Assembly: GCA_964549105.1 (NCBI GenBank) | Contig: CAZJTZ010000010.1 | Coordinates: 1-64,000 of the forward strand | DNA from: Hydrogenedens sp964549105 | Lineage (GTDB): Bacteria > Hydrogenedentota > Hydrogenedentia > Hydrogenedentales > Hydrogenedentaceae | Length of the DNA: 64,000 bases | Reading direction: 5' to 3' | Shown: positions 1-7,500 of the stretch, one piece after another | Layout: each line of letters begins with the position of its first letter | How positions within the stretch are numbered: position 1 is the first letter of the stretch | Translations under genes and position numbers: made by a program | Notes under the pieces: model-generated | What the model was told of the DNA's origin: nothing | Database searches by the model: none | Seen by the model: only the letters and a program-made list of their open reading frames with translations

Positions 1-482
1 TTGATTATATTGTTATATTCCTGGTCTAAAACAATCCTATCCTCTGTGTTTATTATTTTTTTAATAGATACAGTTGCTAAATTGAGAACCTGAACTATTC
101 TTGCAGTGCTTTCATCAGGTTTATTTGAATTGTTTGTTAATTCTTCTGTGGGTTTTGACTGTTCTACCTTTTCTTTTACAGATTGTGTTTTAGGGACAGG
201 AACATTACTGGTTAACTCTTGAGAATTAGCAGCAACATCTTTTGTTTCTTCTGGAATAGATTTAGTCTGTTGAGTTTCAGAGATAGTAGCATTACTGGTT
301 GACTTTTGAGAATTAGCAGCAACATCTTTTGTTTCTACTGGAATAGATTTAGAAAAATTATCTACTTTTTTTCTCTGGATAAATTCGTGATAGATAAATG
401 CCATAACGATTATAGATAACAAAATAATAATGAAGATAGCCACTCTCCATAATATTTTGTTCTTACCACTTTCTTGCGACAT
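1..482 (-). CDS. Membrane-anchored protein with internal repeat (partial)
   Basis: The reading frame opens at an ATG at 482-480 preceded by AGGAGC and runs without a stop off the left edge, so the C-terminus is missing. The first residues are hydrophilic and charged, followed by one hydrophobic segment at about residues 12-30 (VAIFIIILLSIIVMAFIY). This suggests a single-pass inner-membrane protein with its bulk outside the cytoplasm. The following region is a Ser/Thr/Pro/Glu/Lys-rich linker. It holds two near-identical 29-residue in-frame units, each containing SIP(V/E)ETKDVAANSQ. A more ordered part begins near TARIVQVLNLATVSI. I do not recognise the family. The linker-plus-domain layout would suit an envelope protein, but no function can be assigned from this fragment. 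Confidence 0.7.
   Translation of the reverse strand, partial: MSQESGKNKILWRVAIFIIILLSIIVMAFIYHEFIQRKKVDNFSKSIPVETKDVAANSQKSTSNATISETQQTKSIPEETKDVAANSQELTSNVPVPKTQSVKEKVEQSKPTEELTNNSNKPDESTARIVQVLNLATVSIKKIINTEDRIVLDQEYNNII
221..350. repeat. In-frame 87-bp direct repeat inside the partial gene
   Basis: The stretch starting GAGAATTAGCAGCAACATC occurs at 221 and again at 308, a period of 87 bp (29 codons), with only a few differences over roughly 45 bp. It encodes the duplicated ETKDVAANSQ linker unit. The near-identity at DNA level points to a recent tandem duplication. Confidence 0.8.
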
Positions 483-823
483 ACCGTTGCTCCTTTTAAT
501 CTGTTTTAATATTCCAATATATATTTATCTAAACGATATTGTCAAATAGAAATCCTGACCATAGATTTTATTCCATAATCCAATTGCATATATTTAACAA
601 ATAATAAATGTGTTTTGTAGGGGCGTATAGCGATACACCCCCATAGACGGTGCTATAGAGGTATCGTTTGTTTGCGGAGACATCGTCTTTTAGGGGGTAC
701 TGCGATACACTTTAATTAGCGGACTTATTTATCAGAGATTTAATAAGAGTTCTTTTATTTTCATAGCGTTCTTTATACAGGTTATACTATACAAAAAAAA
801 TAAGGGGTAGGATATAAATTTCT
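483..823. other. 341-bp divergent intergenic region
   Basis: This lies between the divergent partial gene and the acetyltransferase gene and so must hold both promoters; I could not define either one convincingly. Its middle (about 617-713) is a REP-like repeat listed separately. I see no open reading frame with a good ribosome binding site. Confidence 0.6.
617..713. repeat. REP-like dispersed repeat, copy A
   Basis: It starts with GTAGGGGCGTATAGCGATAC followed by a C-run, an imperfect inverted repeat (GGGGCGTAT against ATACACCCC). It continues with TATCGTTTGTTTGCGGAGAC and TTTTAGGGGGTACTGCGATA. The second half aligns with 55571-55625 near the other end of the window. Both copies are in gene-free DNA and are strongly degenerate. 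This suggests an old dispersed repeat family or remnant of a small non-autonomous element. Confidence 0.6.
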
Positions 824-1303
824 ATGTATAAAGTTCGTAAACCAAAATTGTCAGAAGTTGTGCAATTAAAAACACTCATTGACAACGCAGCCATAAAAGA
901 GTTGGTTCTTCCAAGAACACTGGAAGAACTTTACGAGAATGTTCGAGACTTTTATGTCTCCGCTGATGAAAAAGGACTTGCGGGATGTGTTGCTCTTCAT
1001 ATTGATACCGAAGACCTTGCAGAAGTGCGAACCTTAATTGTTCGTGATGACTTGCAAAGAAAAGGCATAGGCACGATATTATTAAATGCTGTTCTGGATG
1101 AGGCATGCGAATTGAATATTCCGATGGTTTATGTGCTGACCCGTTGTCCAGAGTTCTTTGAGAAATCTGGATTTAAAAAAACTTCACTGGATAAATTGCC
1201 GTATAAGATTAGGAAGGATTGTGCCCGGTGTTCAAAATATGGCAAATCATGCGACGAAATTCCTATGGTGTTATCCTTAAATAACAATAAAAATAGAAAG
1301 TAA
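824..1303 (+). CDS. GNAT N-acetyltransferase, short ArgA-like
   Basis: This 159-residue protein is a single GNAT domain. The acetyl-CoA loop is visible as RDDLQRKGIGTILL (about residues 73-86), matching the Q/RxxGxG/A signature. The C-terminus, LPYKIRKDC..C....CDE, resembles the Cys-containing tail of short stand-alone N-acetylglutamate synthases, which acetylate glutamate at the first step of arginine synthesis. On that basis ArgA-type activity is the best guess, though other amino-acid acetyltransferases share the fold. It reads toward proC, 25 bp downstream, which fits amino-acid metabolism. A purine-rich GGGGTAGGA lies 11-16 bases before the ATG, a little far. No other arginine gene is nearby to support the assignment. 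Confidence 0.7.
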   Translation: MYKVRKPKLSEVVQLKTLIDNAAIKELVLPRTLEELYENVRDFYVSADEKGLAGCVALHIDTEDLAEVRTLIVRDDLQRKGIGTILLNAVLDEACELNIPMVYVLTRCPEFFEKSGFKKTSLDKLPYKIRKDCARCSKYGKSCDEIPMVLSLNNNKNRK

Positions 1304-1328
1304 ATTCATCTTAATAAGGAGCAGAACC

Positions 1329-2150
1329 ATGCAAAGCGAGAATATTCATGAGAACCTTGCTGTATTAGGTTTTGGAAACATGGGACAGGCTATTGTTAAA
1401 GGTCTGTTGCGGAAAGAAATATTTAAGCCGTCTCAGATTTTTGTGTTCGACCCAGCAGAAGATAGAAAGAAGGATGCTGGAAATTTGAATATCCAGATTG
1501 TTGATTGTGCTGAAAAATTATTAGAAAATGCCCAATCCTTACTTATCGCTGTGAAACCGCAAATGATACAAACAGCATTGCAACCTATGGCTAATAAAAT
1601 AGACCAACAAATATTGATAATTTCTATCGCAGCGGGAATTTCTATCAACTATTATAAAAACCTATTGAACAAGCCGAATCTTCGTATTGTTCGCACCATG
1701 CCCAATGCACCTGCACTGGTTGGAGAAGGAATCACAGGAATTAGTTTAAGTGCGGATTGCACAGAACAGGATAGGAGTTGGGCGCAAAGAATATTCCAGT
1801 CTATCGGTGAAATGGTCTTTGTGCCAGAGGAACAGATTGATATAATTACAGCCATCAGTGGAAGTGGTCCTGCATATTTCTATTATTTGTGCGAAGGTAT
1901 GATTGAATCGGGAAAATCCTTAGGTTTATCAGATGAAATTGCCCTGTCCTTAGTTCAACAGACTCTCTATGGCTCTGGTGCATTGCTTGTGAAAGAGGGA
2001 AAATTGCCACAGGAACTTCGTGCACGCGTAACTTCTAAAGGCGGAACAACCGAAGCAGCCATTCAAACAATGGAAACAAAAAATCTTAAATCCATCGTGA
2101 ATGAGGCTATATATTCCGCATTTCAACGAGCCCAAGAACTTGGCAAATAA
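1329..2150 (+). CDS. proC: Pyrroline-5-carboxylate reductase
   Basis: This enzyme makes L-proline from 1-pyrroline-5-carboxylate with NAD(P)H in the cytoplasm. The 273-residue length is normal. The N-terminal Rossmann motif VLGFGNMGQAIVKGLL begins at about residue 12. AVKPQ marks the end of the nucleotide domain. RTMPNAPALVGEG and the family signature SGSGPAYFYYLCEGMIESG lie in the middle, and the dimerisation-domain motif TSKGGTTEAAIQTME is near the C-terminus. AGGAG sits 6 bases before the ATG. It lies in the same-strand run acetyltransferase-proC-DivIVA-lolA-maf. proC next to a DivIVA-domain gene is a familiar arrangement in several phyla. Confidence 0.95.
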   Translation: MQSENIHENLAVLGFGNMGQAIVKGLLRKEIFKPSQIFVFDPAEDRKKDAGNLNIQIVDCAEKLLENAQSLLIAVKPQMIQTALQPMANKIDQQILIISIAAGISINYYKNLLNKPNLRIVRTMPNAPALVGEGITGISLSADCTEQDRSWAQRIFQSIGEMVFVPEEQIDIITAISGSGPAYFYYLCEGMIESGKSLGLSDEIALSLVQQTLYGSGALLVKEGKLPQELRARVTSKGGTTEAAIQTMETKNLKSIVNEAIYSAFQRAQELGK

Positions 2151-2218
2151 GAAAATATGAGAAAATAGTCTATATATAGTGGTAAAATTCTTGTAATAAT
2201 TTTGACTGAGGACCATTT

Positions 2219-2830
2219 ATGAGAAAAGACAAAGTCATATCTGAGGTGTTAGGTGCCGAAACGGTATTAACACCCAGTGAAATATATGCACAGCGTTTTC
2301 CTAAGAGTATCGTTGGGGGATACTCACCAGAAGCCGTAGATGAATTTTTACATCGAGTTGCAGATACAGTAGAACTACTCATAGAGCATATAAAAAAATT
2401 GAAAGATAAGGTTGACGAACAAACCAAATTACTTGAAACATATCGCAGGGAAGAGTCTGTTTTGCACAGTGCATTAAATTCTGCTCAAAAATTGAACGAG
2501 GATATTCTGGAAAGTGCCCAGAGACAGGCAGAATCTATCATTACGGAGGCTCAAACCCGTGCCCAGCAGATACCTCTACGACTGGAACAGGAGATACAGC
2601 AGTTAATCCATTTACGGGATAGATTTCATCATGAGATAAAAACATCACTGCTCTCTTTCCAATCTATGCTATCTGAATTTGAAGCAACACAGGTAAAAAG
2701 TCTTTCCCCTGAAAATCGAGCAGAAGCATTAAGCGAAATTAGAAAAACATTAGACCAGGCTCTATCCACAGAGTTTGATTTAGATTTGTTAATAGACAAA
2801 AAAGAAAATCAAGAGGATAATAATGAATAA
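2219..2830 (+). CDS. DivIVA-domain coiled-coil protein
   Basis: The protein has 203 residues. The N-terminal region around residues 18-60 carries the DivIVA signature (PSEIYAQRFPKSIVGGYSPE followed by AVDEFLHRVAD). A long heptad-rich coiled coil follows, to about residue 150, with many Glu, Gln and Lys, and the C-terminal tail is acidic. DivIVA/GpsE-type proteins bind curved membrane through the N-terminal domain and recruit division or growth machinery. Here it would act at the inner face of the cytoplasmic membrane. Its last 8 bp overlap the start of lolA, so the two are probably translationally coupled. GAGGA precedes the ATG. A DivIVA protein in a diderm with LolA is noteworthy but not unique. 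Confidence 0.85.
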   Translation: MRKDKVISEVLGAETVLTPSEIYAQRFPKSIVGGYSPEAVDEFLHRVADTVELLIEHIKKLKDKVDEQTKLLETYRREESVLHSALNSAQKLNEDILESAQRQAESIITEAQTRAQQIPLRLEQEIQQLIHLRDRFHHEIKTSLLSFQSMLSEFEATQVKSLSPENRAEALSEIRKTLDQALSTEFDLDLLIDKKENQEDNNE

Positions 2831-3695
2831 ATCGTTTATACCCGCTCTTTTTGCTATTTTTCTTACCATTGTCTCCAATTCAATCTATTGCCAAAACTCA
2901 GACAAGGACAAGGAACTAAATGAATTTTTTCGGAAATACACTGAGGCACGCGAAAAGATAGATGTCCTTGTTGCAGAGTTTACACAGAAAAGCATTTACC
3001 CTGACGAAACTTATGCAACTTCTGGAAAACTAATCTTTGTAAAACCTCGAAGACTGGTATTCTATACCGAGGACCCGAAAAAATATACAGTTATTGAAAA
3101 TAAGAAAATTTACGAATATGAGCCAGACATTAAACAGATAACCATTTATGATTTGGATGACCAGATAGACACGGAATTATTTTTCCTTGCATTTGCACAG
3201 GACTTAAATGAATTGCGTAAGAAATATCATGTCGTTCCTATTCAGTTGTCAGATGAGCGTGGTAAAAATGGGGTCTCAATTAAGCCATTCAAAGAGAACG
3301 AGGAAGATGTGCCGTTTGAAGAAATCGTGCTATATCTGCGTGATGAAAATTTTTTACCTTATCGTCTGCGTATTGTGAATAAAGATGATGTACAGACTAT
3401 TGTAGACTTTGAAAAGATGGAAATCAATGGGAAAATCAGCCTTGAAGATACACAAATCTACCTGCCCTCAGGCACAAATGTTATAGAGAACGATGTGCAG
3501 AAAGAAATTGTCTCTGGGGAAGGAAAAAGGATACCAGAACCTGCCCAATTAGACCCAAAATATATCGGTGCCGCATCATTAAAAAACACAGAAGATATAG
3601 GCAAATCCGTAGAGAAAAGTAAAGACACAAAACCCTTAGGCATGCAGCCCAAAGTAGAAATAGAAGAAAAAGACCTCGAACCGATAAAGAAGTAA
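2823..3695 (+). CDS. lolA: LolA-like outer-membrane lipoprotein carrier
   Basis: The protein has 290 residues, with an N-terminal signal peptide (hydrophobic residues 5-22, probable cleavage near YC-QN). The mature part matches the LolA/LolB-like half-barrel: LVAEFTQKSIYPDETYATSG, then GKLIFVKPRRLVFYTEDP (substrate-cradle strands) and a KKIYEYEPD hairpin. Periplasmic LolA ferries lipoproteins from the inner to the outer membrane. This protein is about 80 residues longer than enterobacterial LolA because of a charged Pro/Lys/Glu-rich tail after residue 235. The start overlaps the DivIVA gene by 8 bp. Together with the porin it is the main evidence for an outer membrane. The divergent sequence leaves room for a related half-barrel lipid carrier. 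Confidence 0.8.
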   Translation: MNKSFIPALFAIFLTIVSNSIYCQNSDKDKELNEFFRKYTEAREKIDVLVAEFTQKSIYPDETYATSGKLIFVKPRRLVFYTEDPKKYTVIENKKIYEYEPDIKQITIYDLDDQIDTELFFLAFAQDLNELRKKYHVVPIQLSDERGKNGVSIKPFKENEEDVPFEEIVLYLRDENFLPYRLRIVNKDDVQTIVDFEKMEINGKISLEDTQIYLPSGTNVIENDVQKEIVSGEGKRIPEPAQLDPKYIGAASLKNTEDIGKSVEKSKDTKPLGMQPKVEIEEKDLEPIKK

Positions 3696-3715
3696 GATAA
3701 TCGGAGTAAAATTTC

Positions 3716-4336
3716 ATGGAAGACTGTAATCTACCACTTATTTTGGCTTCTGCTTCACCGCGTCGAAAAGCACTACTTTCATCATTGGGCGTGGATTTTG
3801 AAGTAATAGTAAGTTATGCTAAAGAGATAGACGAAGGGACATCGCCAACAACAATAGTTGAGGAAAATGCCTGTGCAAAATGCGATGAAGTATCTTCTCG
3901 TTTAGCATATCCCGCCGTGATTATTTCAGCAGATACAATAGTCTTCTGCGATGGCGAAGTGCTGGGTAAACCCCAGGATATAAACGAAGCAAGGGATATG
4001 CTTCATCGTCTATCCGGCAATACGCACCAGGTTGTAACGGGTATTGCCGTTGCCAATACTGCCGATGGACAAAAGGTAAAAGGTAATGAAATTACCGATG
4101 TCACCTTTCGACCATTGACAGAGGAAGAGATAGAAACATTTATTCGGGTTGTCCAACCACTTGACCGTGCAGGAGCCTATACCGTAGATGGTCCGGGTAG
4201 TCTGCTGGTCTCCCGCTACGATGGTTGTTACTATAATGTATTGGGCTTGCCGATAGTGCGATTAGACAAACTGCTTCGCAAAGTGGGCGTATCTCTTTTT
4301 CAGCGGATACGCGCCGACCATGCCAAATTTTTATAA
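3716..4336 (+). CDS. maf: Maf family nucleoside-triphosphate pyrophosphatase
   Basis: The protein has 206 residues, normal for Maf. Key motifs are LILASASPRRKALLSSLG at the N-terminus (the S-x-R-R nucleotide-binding loop), ISADTIVFCDGEVLGKP (catalytic Asp) and MLHRLSGNTHQVVTG. Maf proteins hydrolyse non-canonical or excess nucleotides such as dTTP and UTP to monophosphates, as cytosolic house-cleaning enzymes linked to division arrest in some bacteria. The sequence most resembles the dTTP/UTP subgroup, but substrate is inferred. CGGAG lies 9-10 bases before the ATG. The last codons fall inside a 44-bp tandem duplication shared with the end of the convergent SGNH gene. Confidence 0.9.
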   Translation: MEDCNLPLILASASPRRKALLSSLGVDFEVIVSYAKEIDEGTSPTTIVEENACAKCDEVSSRLAYPAVIISADTIVFCDGEVLGKPQDINEARDMLHRLSGNTHQVVTGIAVANTADGQKVKGNEITDVTFRPLTEEEIETFIRVVQPLDRAGAYTVDGPGSLLVSRYDGCYYNVLGLPIVRLDKLLRKVGVSLFQRIRADHAKFL

Positions 4337-4415
4337 TAAAAAAATGGCTAATGGTTATTTATATTTTCATCTTTTTATAATAAAAAAATGGCTAATGGTT
4401 ATTTATATTTTCATC
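4328..4415. repeat. Perfect 44-bp tandem duplication across convergent gene ends
   Basis: Two identical 44-bp units lie end to end (4328-4371 and 4372-4415). Each contains TTTTTATAATAAAAAAATGG and then the reverse complement of the last codons of the minus-strand SGNH gene. Unit 1 also holds the Maf stop region (Phe-Leu-stop), and unit 2 holds the end of the SGNH reading frame (stop at 4394-4392). Both copies are identical, which implies a very recent slippage or duplication event. Confidence 0.95.
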
Positions 4416-5645
4416 TAACCAATTTTGCAACTGTCTCGCCAACGCTTCTGCCAATAAACGGTGCCCCTGGGGAGTAGGGTGTCCATCAATAGGGAAAAAT
4501 AAATCTGGGTCCTCTTTACGGCTACGAAACTCATCTGTAATAACAATACATGGCAAATGGATTTGCTGTCCAGCCAGAATATAATGTTCGTCTATCTGAT
4601 GAGAGGTTAACATCTCAGGTAAAACCTCAAATTGTAGTCGTTTCATATTCTCCCATGCGTGCCGATTCACATAAAAACCCTGTGGAACACTAATAAGTAC
4701 AATTTGAGCACCTGACCTTTTGCTTATCATATCAATTTCTCTTAATATTCTTTTTAAGTTTTCAATACAGGGTGCTATCGCAGGGTTAGAACTATCTTCC
4801 AGTGGCTTTACCGTAATGTCTGGATATTTTATCGCCACAGAAATTAAGAAGGGATTGATTAAGCCATCAAGAAATGCAGAACGAATTTGATTATCAAGTT
4901 TGTTGAATCGCTCTTTCTCTTTTTCGTTAAGTTGGGCTAATATTTCCTTCGCAGAATTGCGAGCAGATTCCTGATTTTTCTCAGCACTATTCGAAAGAGG
5001 AGGAATCTGTTCACTTTGTTTTATCAAATATTTTTGGACAAAATATCTCTCCACTTTTTGAGTAATATTTGGATAAAAGCAATGAAGTAAGGTAAATATA
5101 ATATTTTCCTGTTTGTTGGCATGAAACGCACCACAGGTGGCTAATAAATCATCGCCCTGAAGGAGTGCCAATAGAACAAGGTCAGGTTCTAACAAAGGAA
5201 TTGCTGTTTCCGCTAATTGAAGGTAAGAAAGGGGGTCACCACCAGGTTTACCCAGATTCAATATTTCTACCTTTTTCCCATTTACTTTTATCAAAGTTTC
5301 CAACTGCCTGACCCAGGTATCCTCGATATCCACACCCCAGCCATAAGTATAGGAATCCCCTAATACAACTATCCGATAAATATCTTTGCCCTTTGGAATA
5401 TTAACTTCCCTATCATCGCGAATGCCGACTGAATTACATACTACTTTATAATGGAAATCTGTCGAAACGAATTCTTCTTGTGAATGAGGTGGAAAAATAA
5501 GGGCAATATTTTTCTGTAAATGGCTTCCTAATGGAATTTCTATCGTTCTATCTATAACTGCTAACAAAAAAAATACAAAAAAAATTGAAAAGATAACGAG
5601 ATATAATTCTTTTAACTGAATTTTTTTCTTGCCTTCTTTGTTCAT
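4392..5645 (-). CDS. Membrane-anchored SGNH/GDSL hydrolase
   Basis: The protein has 417 residues. A single N-terminal membrane segment at about residues 13-31 anchors it, with the catalytic domain outside the cytoplasm. Block I of the SGNH fold is GDSYTYGWG at residues 96-104 with nucleophile Ser98. Block V is DGHPTPQGH at 387-395, giving the Asp/His pair. NLGKPGGDPLSY resembles the Gly-containing block II. The family covers esterases, lipases and O-acetyl-transferring or -removing enzymes acting on envelope polysaccharides. The actual substrate cannot be read here. The gene converges on maf and its final codons lie in the tandem duplication. The start at 5645 gives an intact membrane anchor but I see no strong Shine-Dalgarno. 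Confidence 0.8.
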   Translation of the reverse strand: MNKEGKKKIQLKELYLVIFSIFFVFFLLAVIDRTIEIPLGSHLQKNIALIFPPHSQEEFVSTDFHYKVVCNSVGIRDDREVNIPKGKDIYRIVVLGDSYTYGWGVDIEDTWVRQLETLIKVNGKKVEILNLGKPGGDPLSYLQLAETAIPLLEPDLVLLALLQGDDLLATCGAFHANKQENIIFTLLHCFYPNITQKVERYFVQKYLIKQSEQIPPLSNSAEKNQESARNSAKEILAQLNEKEKERFNKLDNQIRSAFLDGLINPFLISVAIKYPDITVKPLEDSSNPAIAPCIENLKRILREIDMISKRSGAQIVLISVPQGFYVNRHAWENMKRLQFEVLPEMLTSHQIDEHYILAGQQIHLPCIVITDEFRSRKEDPDLFFPIDGHPTPQGHRLLAEALARQLQNWLDENINNH

Positions 5646-5743
5646 TCGTTTGTTTCAATAGGTTTGGATTTATTTTTCTATATTTTACAGAAAATTAACG
5701 GATAAAATCTTTTACATCAGGGGTTATTTCCACAAAAATATAA

Positions 5744-5774
5744 ATCCCCTTACCCAATGGCAGGGTAAGGGGAT
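5744..5774 (-). terminator. Rho-independent terminator
   Basis: A perfect 12-bp stem (ATCCCCTTACCC and its complement) encloses a 7-base loop. Reading leftward on the minus strand it is followed by a T-rich run (TTTATATTTTTG). It lies 32 bp past the stop of the first isomerase-fold gene and would end transcription of that gene before the SGNH hydrolase. Confidence 0.9.
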
Positions 5775-5805
5775 AGTGTAATACAATAGTTAAAAAATCT
5801 TACTT

Positions 5806-7305
5806 TTATGCCTCCATGGGGAGCATAGGATTGGCTTGTGCGGGGGAATGAACCACCTTTACACCATATAACTGGCAGAAGTTCTTCACATCTCTACGAT
5901 GATTACCATAGAACACAACTTGGTGAAAACCAAGGACATCCTTCGCTTCTTCTATATTGTCCATCTTAATAGAAAAGTTTGTCCTACATCCACCAGCAGG
6001 CGGGGTGTTGATATTTTCTGTCACTGTCCCGTTGTCAAGTATAAGTTCGTTCGGATTATTAAAACGGACCAGGGTCACAGGCTGTCCCACTTTCCACAAA
6101 ACCTGTAAGGATACACCTATATCCGATTCCGAATGTGAACGCAATATAAACGGCTCTGAATCTTTATCAAACCCATTCAGTTTGGTACCACATACACAGT
6201 GTGCTGTGATTAACTCATTTTTTACCGTTTCTGGAACAGGGTCGTTCATAAAACCCGGTTTATCAAAAAGATAACTGGACAACATAAGGGAATATGCACC
6301 AAATATATCTGCTTCACAACCATAAGTCACACCTTCATCTTGAAAGATACATGCACCCATACATGGTGGCGTAGGAACTTTTTTCATGGTTACCATGCCA
6401 AGACAGTCCGTCGTTATAGCATTTGCTTCTTCCATCCGCAACAGGTGTTTGGCTGCAACATAACTACGAGCCGCATTAATAAGGTCTTCATCGGTTGGCT
6501 CAACTACTTTTTTGGCTCTCTTCTTCATATCATGCGCAACCGCTTTGACTTCATCTGTCACAGGGGTATGTTCAAACATCTTTTCCATCATCTCGCGTGG
6601 AACATGTCGAACTTTTGTGCCAAATCGTTCTAACACCTCATCTTTTCGCTCTTCTCCATGAACTACCAGTATCCGTGAACTCTCAAGTTGCTTTTTGGCT
6701 CGAACCATACGAAGTGCCTGTTCAAGGCAACTTGTATCCAGAGTAGACAATAAACATACACCTTCACGACGGGCAAAATCGTAAACTTGCGTCGTAAATA
6801 CCGTCCCTACTGGCGACCATACAATCATTGGAATCTTTGCTGAACGGATTTTCTCTATCCTTCCCCATTCATTCAAATGCTGAACATTGATAAGAAGTGC
6901 ATCTGGTTTCTCTGCAGTCATCTGTTGAATAAACTTTTCCAGGGCAGCATCGTCTTCAATAGGATTGGGTAATATATCCAACTGGACACCTACTTTGTTT
7001 GCTGCATTGGCAAATGCTTGTTCGTATTCTTTGCGATGTCCTTCCAAATCGTATGAGGTTCCAGGCCAACCTAACCAATACGGGGGCTTCTCACGAATAA
7101 CCACACTCACAATACGGACTGCAGGTTTTGGACGAAAATCCCCTAAGTTTATGGGCTGATTGAACTCGCTTTCTGTTGGAAATTCCATTTGAGCCATTGT
7201 CAATAGTGGAACTGTTAAACCTGCCACAGCACTCGAAGCAAGGAAACATCTCCGAGAGATACCACAACAACTACAATTAGATGAATGAACATGTTTTGAT
7301 TCCAT
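5806..7305 (-). CDS. Tat-exported L-fucose/arabinose-isomerase-fold protein, copy 1
   Basis: The protein has 499 residues. The N-terminus carries a Cys-rich start and a Tat motif SRRCFLASSAVAGL (residues 17-30), ending near TMAQ, so the enzyme is exported folded. The rest looks like the sugar-isomerase fold shared by L-fucose and L-arabinose isomerases. An N-terminal Rossmann-like part runs to about residue 200 (PDALLINVQ, IPMIVWSP). A metal-site-like region follows (TTDCLGMV, PCMGACIFQDEGVTYGCEAD at about 315-340), with a barrel-like C-terminus. The substrate is unknown and a catabolic role on sugars is inference. AGGAG precedes the ATG and a strong terminator follows the stop. It is nearly identical to the neighbouring copy except for 12 residues between 123 and 192. 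Confidence 0.75.
   Translation of the reverse strand: MESKHVHSSNCSCCGISRRCFLASSAVAGLTVPLLTMAQMEFPTESEFNQPINLGDFRPKPAVRIVSVVIREKPPYWLGWPGTSYDLEGHRKEYEQAFANAANKVGVQLDILPNPIEDDAALEKFIQQMTAEKPDALLINVQHLNEWGRIEKIRSAKIPMIVWSPVGTVFTTQVYDFARREGVCLLSTLDTSCLEQALRMVRAKKQLESSRILVVHGEERKDEVLERFGTKVRHVPREMMEKMFEHTPVTDEVKAVAHDMKKRAKKVVEPTDEDLINAARSYVAAKHLLRMEEANAITTDCLGMVTMKKVPTPPCMGACIFQDEGVTYGCEADIFGAYSLMLSSYLFDKPGFMNDPVPETVKNELITAHCVCGTKLNGFDKDSEPFILRSHSESDIGVSLQVLWKVGQPVTLVRFNNPNELILDNGTVTENINTPPAGGCRTNFSIKMDNIEEAKDVLGFHQVVFYGNHRRDVKNFCQLYGVKVVHSPAQANPMLPMEA
6723..6945. other. Divergent island between the two isomerase-fold copies
   Basis: Within otherwise identical 1.5-kb copies this stretch, corresponding to 8418-8640 in copy 2, has dozens of substitutions. 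Many are synonymous. They change residues 123, 140, 143-146, 148-150, 156, 180 and 192. Outside it I found only one base change, near the stop codon. Confidence 0.85.
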
Positions 7306-7500
7306 TTCTTCGACTCCTTATATATTGATTAATATAAGATTTTTGATTTAATCTTTATAAAAGATAATTTAACATATTTTAAACCGCAAACAAAACTAAA
7401 ATATCTTCTTTATCTACTAAAAATATTAAAGGATATTGTTGATTTTAATTTCATTGAAATAACATAGGGAGTAAGACTACTATAATTTTTAATTGTTGTT

